Below, piece after piece: positions 60,217 to 64,000 of a stretch of DNA of 64,000 nt. The notes under the pieces were generated by a model. The model did no database searches, had not been told where the DNA came from, and saw only the letters and a program-made list of their open reading frames with translations. Location: NCBI GenBank assembly GCA_001312405.1, contig BBDR01000002.1, forward strand, positions 451,280 to 515,279, read 5' to 3'. Within the stretch, counting starts at the first letter, position 1. Each line of letters starts with the position of its first letter. The DNA is from Clostridium sp. NkU-1. Lineage in GTDB: Bacteria; Bacillota_A; Clostridia; Lachnospirales; Lachnospiraceae. The position numbers and the translations under genes are program-made.

Positions 60217-61477
60217 ATGATGAATACAAAAGGCTGGGATATTGTTTCGTTTACAAGTACTGTCCATTTAAATTCTGCGATTTATGATTCGTGGAAGGAA
60301 GAGAATGCTTTTTTTGATATTGTATCCACGGATTATTCTTTACATGGAAAATTCGGTATCTGGAACGTAGCTGACGGAGGCGGAGGCAGATACATACGTA
60401 TGGAACTGCCGGTTACTAAGGCCGTCTTTTCTGTGGAGGGCCGGGAGGACATGGATCTGAGCGGTATGGTAATCGCGGCGGACGTAATGCTGAACTTTTT
60501 TTGAGTCGGCTGGCTCAGAAAAAACGCCGGCAGATCAGAATTGAAATTTGACTTTAAGCGGGTAGTATCACCGACGAAACAGGCAGAGGCTCATTCTTTC
60601 TGCAATGAAGAGGGAGGTTATGTGCTGCCTATATCAATTTGGAACATAAGTGTGGAAGCTGCAATCTTTGAAGGTGTTATTTTAGAATCCATATGTCAGT
60701 ATCTGGTGGATAATCCCCACAAGGTCAACAGCGTTTTTGCTAATATCGCTTATGCCAATGGAGGAAGCAGGGCTTGGTTGAAGCCGGTCCATTGTGCTTA
60801 TTCTTATTTAGATGGAAAAACAAAATATTTGGCGATAATGGCGGTTTGTACGGAGCGGACAATATCAGATTTACCGCTGGATATCGATATTTCAGGAATC
60901 GACAAATCTTCCGGTGATACCTTTTTTGTCATCTCAAGTGAATGGTTCTTAAAGAATGTAATCACGAATACTTGCGGGTATGTTTCGGACTGGAGCTGAT
61001 GCATTTTCCTTATCAGGAGACCGGCTGACAAATAACAGAAGAGTCAGTCTGCCCTCCATAACGGTTGGCGCCATAGACTATGATCCCCATGTTTCCGCCG
61101 GCGGTGTGGCTGCATATATCGCTGGGTCCAGCTTGTCAGTTAACTTAAATTCGGGGTATTGTGATCTGTATTTAGGCATCACTATGTCATGGCTCAGCCT
61201 TTATACATTTCAGGCAAAACTGGAGTCGGGAAACATCAGATTTGAAACTACGTCTTCCCATTTCAGCCACAGTGAAGATATTCCCTGGTATTTAAGGTTT
61301 ATTCCCCTAAGCTTTATCATTGACATTTGTGTTGCATGTATCAGTGATTCTCTGGCTGGCAAAATTTCCATATTCGGTGACATTACGACTCAGGGAATTG
61401 ATTCTGTAAAATGGTATGGAACCGGAGCTGCCGTGAAAGCGGTCACACTTCACAGTTCCCTGATTTTGCGTTATTAA
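60217..61477 (+). CDS. P47-like TULIP-family protein (frameshifted)
   Basis: About 420 residues, the length of botulinum-cluster P47, with breaks near 60503 and 60985. The N-terminus NTKGWDIVSFTSTVHLNSAI, then WNVADGGGGRYIRMELPV matches the P47/OrfX opening (N-G/K-x-G-W-D-x-V ... W-x-I/V-x-x-G-G-x-G-x-x-x). The middle has GSRAWLKPVHCAYSYL, the family's W-L-x-P-x-x-x-x-Y-A region. TULIP proteins have tubular lipid-binding folds; P47 and OrfX accompany neurotoxins, and their function is unsettled. No signal peptide. AGAAAGGAG precedes the ATG. Confidence 0.75.
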
Positions 61478-61511
61478 TTTTCATATAAAATTATATACAG
61501 GAGGGATTATT

Positions 61512-63077
61512 ATGCCAGAAAGAGTCATTCAGGAACCGCTGCAGACACCGACCATCTTGAAGATTCCCCAATTAGACGAGAAGGTCAAAGAAGCAGTATT
61601 ACAGACCTCTCTTTATACGGATGCCCAGTATGTAATGGAAGAAGAGCTGGAGGAGTTCCGGCTGTCCAGCCCGATTGTAACCAATGACTGGGATACGGTG
61701 TCCATTTGCAGGATATCCGCTTTAAATCAGGTGATACGGGACAAGAAAACCTATCCGAAAGACGTTGAGGGTACATTTGCTGACGGTGCAACAACATATG
61801 AATTATATGCCGGTTTTTCACCCTGGCAGATTGCCAATGGCGGAGATGGGAAAAACGTCCAGATTTCCACTGCTTTGAGCGGGGGAAGAATTAAGGTTAT
61901 AAGCGCAAACGGCGACAGCATTTATTCTGTGGATGGGACCAGCATGAAGCTGCAGGTTAAATTAGAGTATTTTCCACAGCCCAAACCGGTTGCTGACAAT
62001 GGGGATTATGAGTTGAAAGTAAAGACTGATTCTGCTTCCCAGGAAGATCCCATTGTTGCCATCGTAAGTTTTACCCCGCCATCTAAGCTGCCGTTCATCA
62101 TAAAGGCAGTTTTACAGGAAATACTGCTTAACTGGTTTAATCTGCCGGAGAATCTCGCGAAGTTTAATACACTGTTTTCAACGGTTACTATTAATAACAT
62201 AGGAAAAAAATGAAGATTTTGAGTGGCTGCAGCAACTTATATGAGTTATGCGTGTACCTCTTTGAAAGATGGCTCTGACGGATTGTTTGGAGTTTTATGT
62301 ATGGTAAAAGACCGTGACGGAACGGAAAATCATAATCAGATTCCTGCCGTATCCATGTCAGAAAATCAGAATGCCGTATTTCTCATCAATAAAGAGGTTT
62401 TTATCAAATACCAGTTTCTTCCTTCCCTGCCGCAGGCATTTAAGAATGCAAAGCCTGAGGATTTTTCCATCGATGACGCAGGTCTGACCATAACGGCAAA
62501 AGACCTGTCACTGGAAACTGTAAGATACGGAGCCATTGATTATCAGCCGAAGCTAGGTTCCCTGAAAGTTACATTTAACGAGACGACCATTGATACGGTA
62601 ACAATTATTAATACGAACATAAGTCCGGGAATTGATACGGTAACAACGATTGTGACTTCTCATACCCTTGCTATGGGAAAAAACAGCAAAGGCGAACCCA
62701 TCATGATATATAAAAATGTTGGAGATCCTGTTACTTCTAATGAAACACATATAGCGGCATGGGTGATCGTTACCGAGGTAATTATTGAATTGATCATAGC
62801 GGTTGTAGCGGCTGTTGCAGGAAATGTTGTTAAAACAGTTGTAAAACGTATTGTGATTGCAGTGATTGTTGCCATTATTGTTGCTGTTATCAGCGTTATC
62901 ATCCATGTCATTATTGAGAAGGTGATGGCAGAAGGAGTGACGGAAAATATCCCAAGCATTGCACCGATGGTTAAATCAGGTACGAAACCAATCAAATGGC
63001 CGTTTGCTGTAAAGGATGAATTTGAAATTTCTGATATGAAGTATTATGGCTCTTTGGCATTTTATGGAGCCGTATAA
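61512..63077 (+). CDS. OrfX2/P47-like TULIP-family protein with hydrophobic insert (frameshifted)
   Basis: About 522 residues joined near 62210. After a 55-residue helical N-terminal stretch comes the P47 opening: VTNDWDTVSICRISALNQVI, then PWQIANGGDGKNVQISTALS. The W-L-x-P-like region is read as EWLQ/TYMSYACTSLKDGS across the break. From about residue 430 an exceptional run of Val, Ile and Ala forms one or two long hydrophobic helices (IIELIIAVVAAVAGNVVKTV, VIVAIIVAVISVIIHVIIEK). OrfX2 and P47 relatives carry a similar hydrophobic insert. Co-directional with the P47-like gene, 34 bases apart, GGAGG upstream. Confidence 0.72.
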
Positions 63078-63101
63078 CCATAGTTTGCTTGATGAAATAT
63101 A

Positions 63102-63125
63102 GAGGGCGGGATTTTTCCCGCCCTC
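63102..63125. terminator. Hairpin between the convergent OrfX-like and collagen-like genes
   Basis: A 9-bp GC-rich stem GAGGGCGGG/CCCGCCCTC with an A-T5 loop. No long T-run follows, so it may be a weak two-way terminator. Confidence 0.5.
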
Positions 63126-63187
63126 TTCCCCGGTCTTCTAACCGTGTAAACCTTTAAGATTTTATTTTTATCGTAATAAATTCTTAT

Positions 63188-64000
63188 TTACGGAAATGGA
63201 GACAGTCTTTTTACTGTCAATGTTGCGTTTACATCCAAAGCGAGGTTTAATCCAATTACGGTGTCCTGCCTGGATTGCAGCGCTAAACTCAGGATATCGC
63301 CTGGATTCAATGAAACGATTACACTCCCTTGTAAGATGATTGTACCAATGATATTATCTATATTGGTTTGATACGTCGATGGGATAAAAGATCCCCCGTT
63401 AATCTGAACACCTCCTGAATATAAATCGCTAGAGGAAGTCGAACGAATGCGAATCATAAAATTGACCTCATAATCACCAGGGCGGAAAATCTGGATGGTA
63501 TTTGAGCCATATCCAACATCGAAAGAAGGCATCTGGTCTGGTAACATAATCTGTGCAATTTCACCTGAAGTTGTAAATTCGAAGGACTGAGGCTGAGTAG
63601 AATAAAGCCCTCCATATGCGATGATGTCAAATAGGGGTCTGTTATCAATCGTAACAGTTGAAGGTTCATTTGTATTAATGTCCAGTGAGCCAGATTGGAA
63701 AGTCAAATCCTGGCCATATCGGACAGGTACTGGATTTACTCCGTTTGCATCTACATAGAACAAAATATCTCCAGGTGCAAAAGTGCCTGTAGGTCCCGTA
63801 GGCCCGACAGGTCCCTCAATACCCTGGGGTCCTTGCGGTCCCTGAGGTCCGGTAGGCCCAGTCGGTCCCTGTGCACCGGTAGCGCCCTGAGGTCCAGTCG
63901 GTCCGACAGATCCTTCGATGCCCTGTGGTCCTTGCGGTCCTTGAGGTCCAGTAGGCCCGGTAGGTCCAGCCGGTCCTTGTGCGCCGGTAGCGCCTTGAGG
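63188..64000 (-). CDS. Collagen-like exosporium/surface protein with BclA-type C-terminal domain (cut by window edge)
   Basis: The N-terminus is beyond the window. The visible part starts in Gly-X-Y triplets ([12 protein letters not shown]; at least 24 triplets) and then enters a beta-jelly-roll domain of about 190 residues ([37 protein letters not shown], then [20 protein letters not shown]) that ends [10 protein letters not shown]. This layout is that of BclA-type glycoproteins of the exosporium, where the C-terminal domain trimerises. The repeats are long and nearly identical, so length may vary between strains. Confidence 0.88.
   Translation of the reverse strand, partial: PQGATGAQGPAGPTGPTGPQGPQGPQGIEGSVGPTGPQGATGAQGPTGPTGPQGPQGPQGIEGPVGPTGPTGTFAPGDILFYVDANGVNPVPVRYGQDLTFQSGSLDINTNEPSTVTIDNRPLFDIIAYGGLYSTQPQSFEFTTSGEIAQIMLPDQMPSFDVGYGSNTIQIFRPGDYEVNFMIRIRSTSSSDLYSGGVQINGGSFIPSTYQTNIDNIIGTIILQGSVIVSLNPGDILSLALQSRQDTVIGLNLALDVNATLTVKRLSPFP
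63785..64000 (-). repeat. 108-base tandem repeat encoding 36-residue collagen units
   Basis: Two nearly identical copies of a 36-residue Gly-X-Y block (starting [10 protein letters not shown] and containing [19 protein letters not shown]) are visible, differing at single codons; the array continues beyond the window. Confidence 0.8.

Noticed and set aside
57906..63077. A botulinum-like neurotoxin cluster
   Set aside because: No zinc-metalloprotease, NTNH or haemagglutinin gene is present in the window; only P47/OrfX-like genes are.
63785..64000. CRISPR array
   Set aside because: The repeats are in-frame Gly-X-Y codon repeats with no unique spacers; no cas genes were seen.

Overview
The window looks like a chromosomal contig from an anaerobic, low-to-mid GC Firmicute, most probably a Lachnospiraceae-type Clostridium (Lacrimispora/Hungatella-like). 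The reasons are AGGAGG-type ribosome sites, an FMN riboswitch on ribU, a UmuC/YolD pair, PRD-regulated PTS genes, CheV-type chemotaxis, Csp-like S8 proteins and collagen-like BclA-type genes. The genus is an inference. Many genes are split by single-base shifts, mostly in A/T homopolymers, and both pieces usually match one family. I therefore annotate them as single genes and treat most breaks as probable sequencing or assembly indels.

Layout. 0-3.3 kb: end of a sugar operon (xylulokinase, transaldolase-like aldolase, DUF4867, fucose-isomerase-like). 3.3-5.8 kb: CPBP membrane protease, FMN riboswitch with ribU, tRNA-Ala(GGC). 5.9-9.8 kb: a TetR, RPH-like phosphotransferase and truncated MFS cassette behind a consensus promoter with a palindrome in its spacer. 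9.9-15.3 kb: IS and LacI debris, then a siroheme-type reductase and a CoA-disulfide reductase/rhodanese divergent from a LysR gene. 15.4-20.1 kb: UmuC/YolD, ferredoxin remnant, TetR/nitroreductase, GntR. 20.4-25.8 kb: hypB, a large FAD/Fe-S oxidoreductase, hypA, DUF5692 and an orphan PTS IIB. 26-29.6 kb: YitT, GNAT, lipoprotein, N-acetylmuramidase.

29.9-42.9 kb and 51.7-63.1 kb hold the most unusual material: two paralogous MalT/LuxR-like ATPase regulators, three methyl-accepting chemotaxis proteins and CheV, a two-OB-fold SSB-like protein, a three-gene alpha-helical toxin-like operon whose first gene resembles XaxA (alpha-xenorhabdolysin), an S8 protein lacking the catalytic serine, and two TULIP-family P47/OrfX-like proteins of the kind found beside botulinum-type neurotoxin genes. 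Seven transcription units here share a 17-bp near-palindrome placed 21-22 bp upstream of a -10 box (class II activator geometry). They include both regulators, the XaxA-like operon and two chemoreceptors, which suggests one regulon. The window ends in a collagen-like surface protein.

Between these blocks (43.1-51.6 kb) lies a PTS operon with an odd HPr, MupG-type hydrolase, PRD activator, lactose/cellobiose-type IIA/IIB/IIC, GrdB-like protein, glycosylasparaginase and PepV dipeptidase. It is probably for uptake and breakdown of a glyco-amino acid or muropeptide, and is flanked by two copies of a TTTCCTA-N5-TAGGAAA operator. A roughly 100-base imperfect copy of the tRNA-Ala 3' end and its terminator at 42.9 kb suggests that 5.8-42.9 kb was inserted or rearranged at the tRNA gene.
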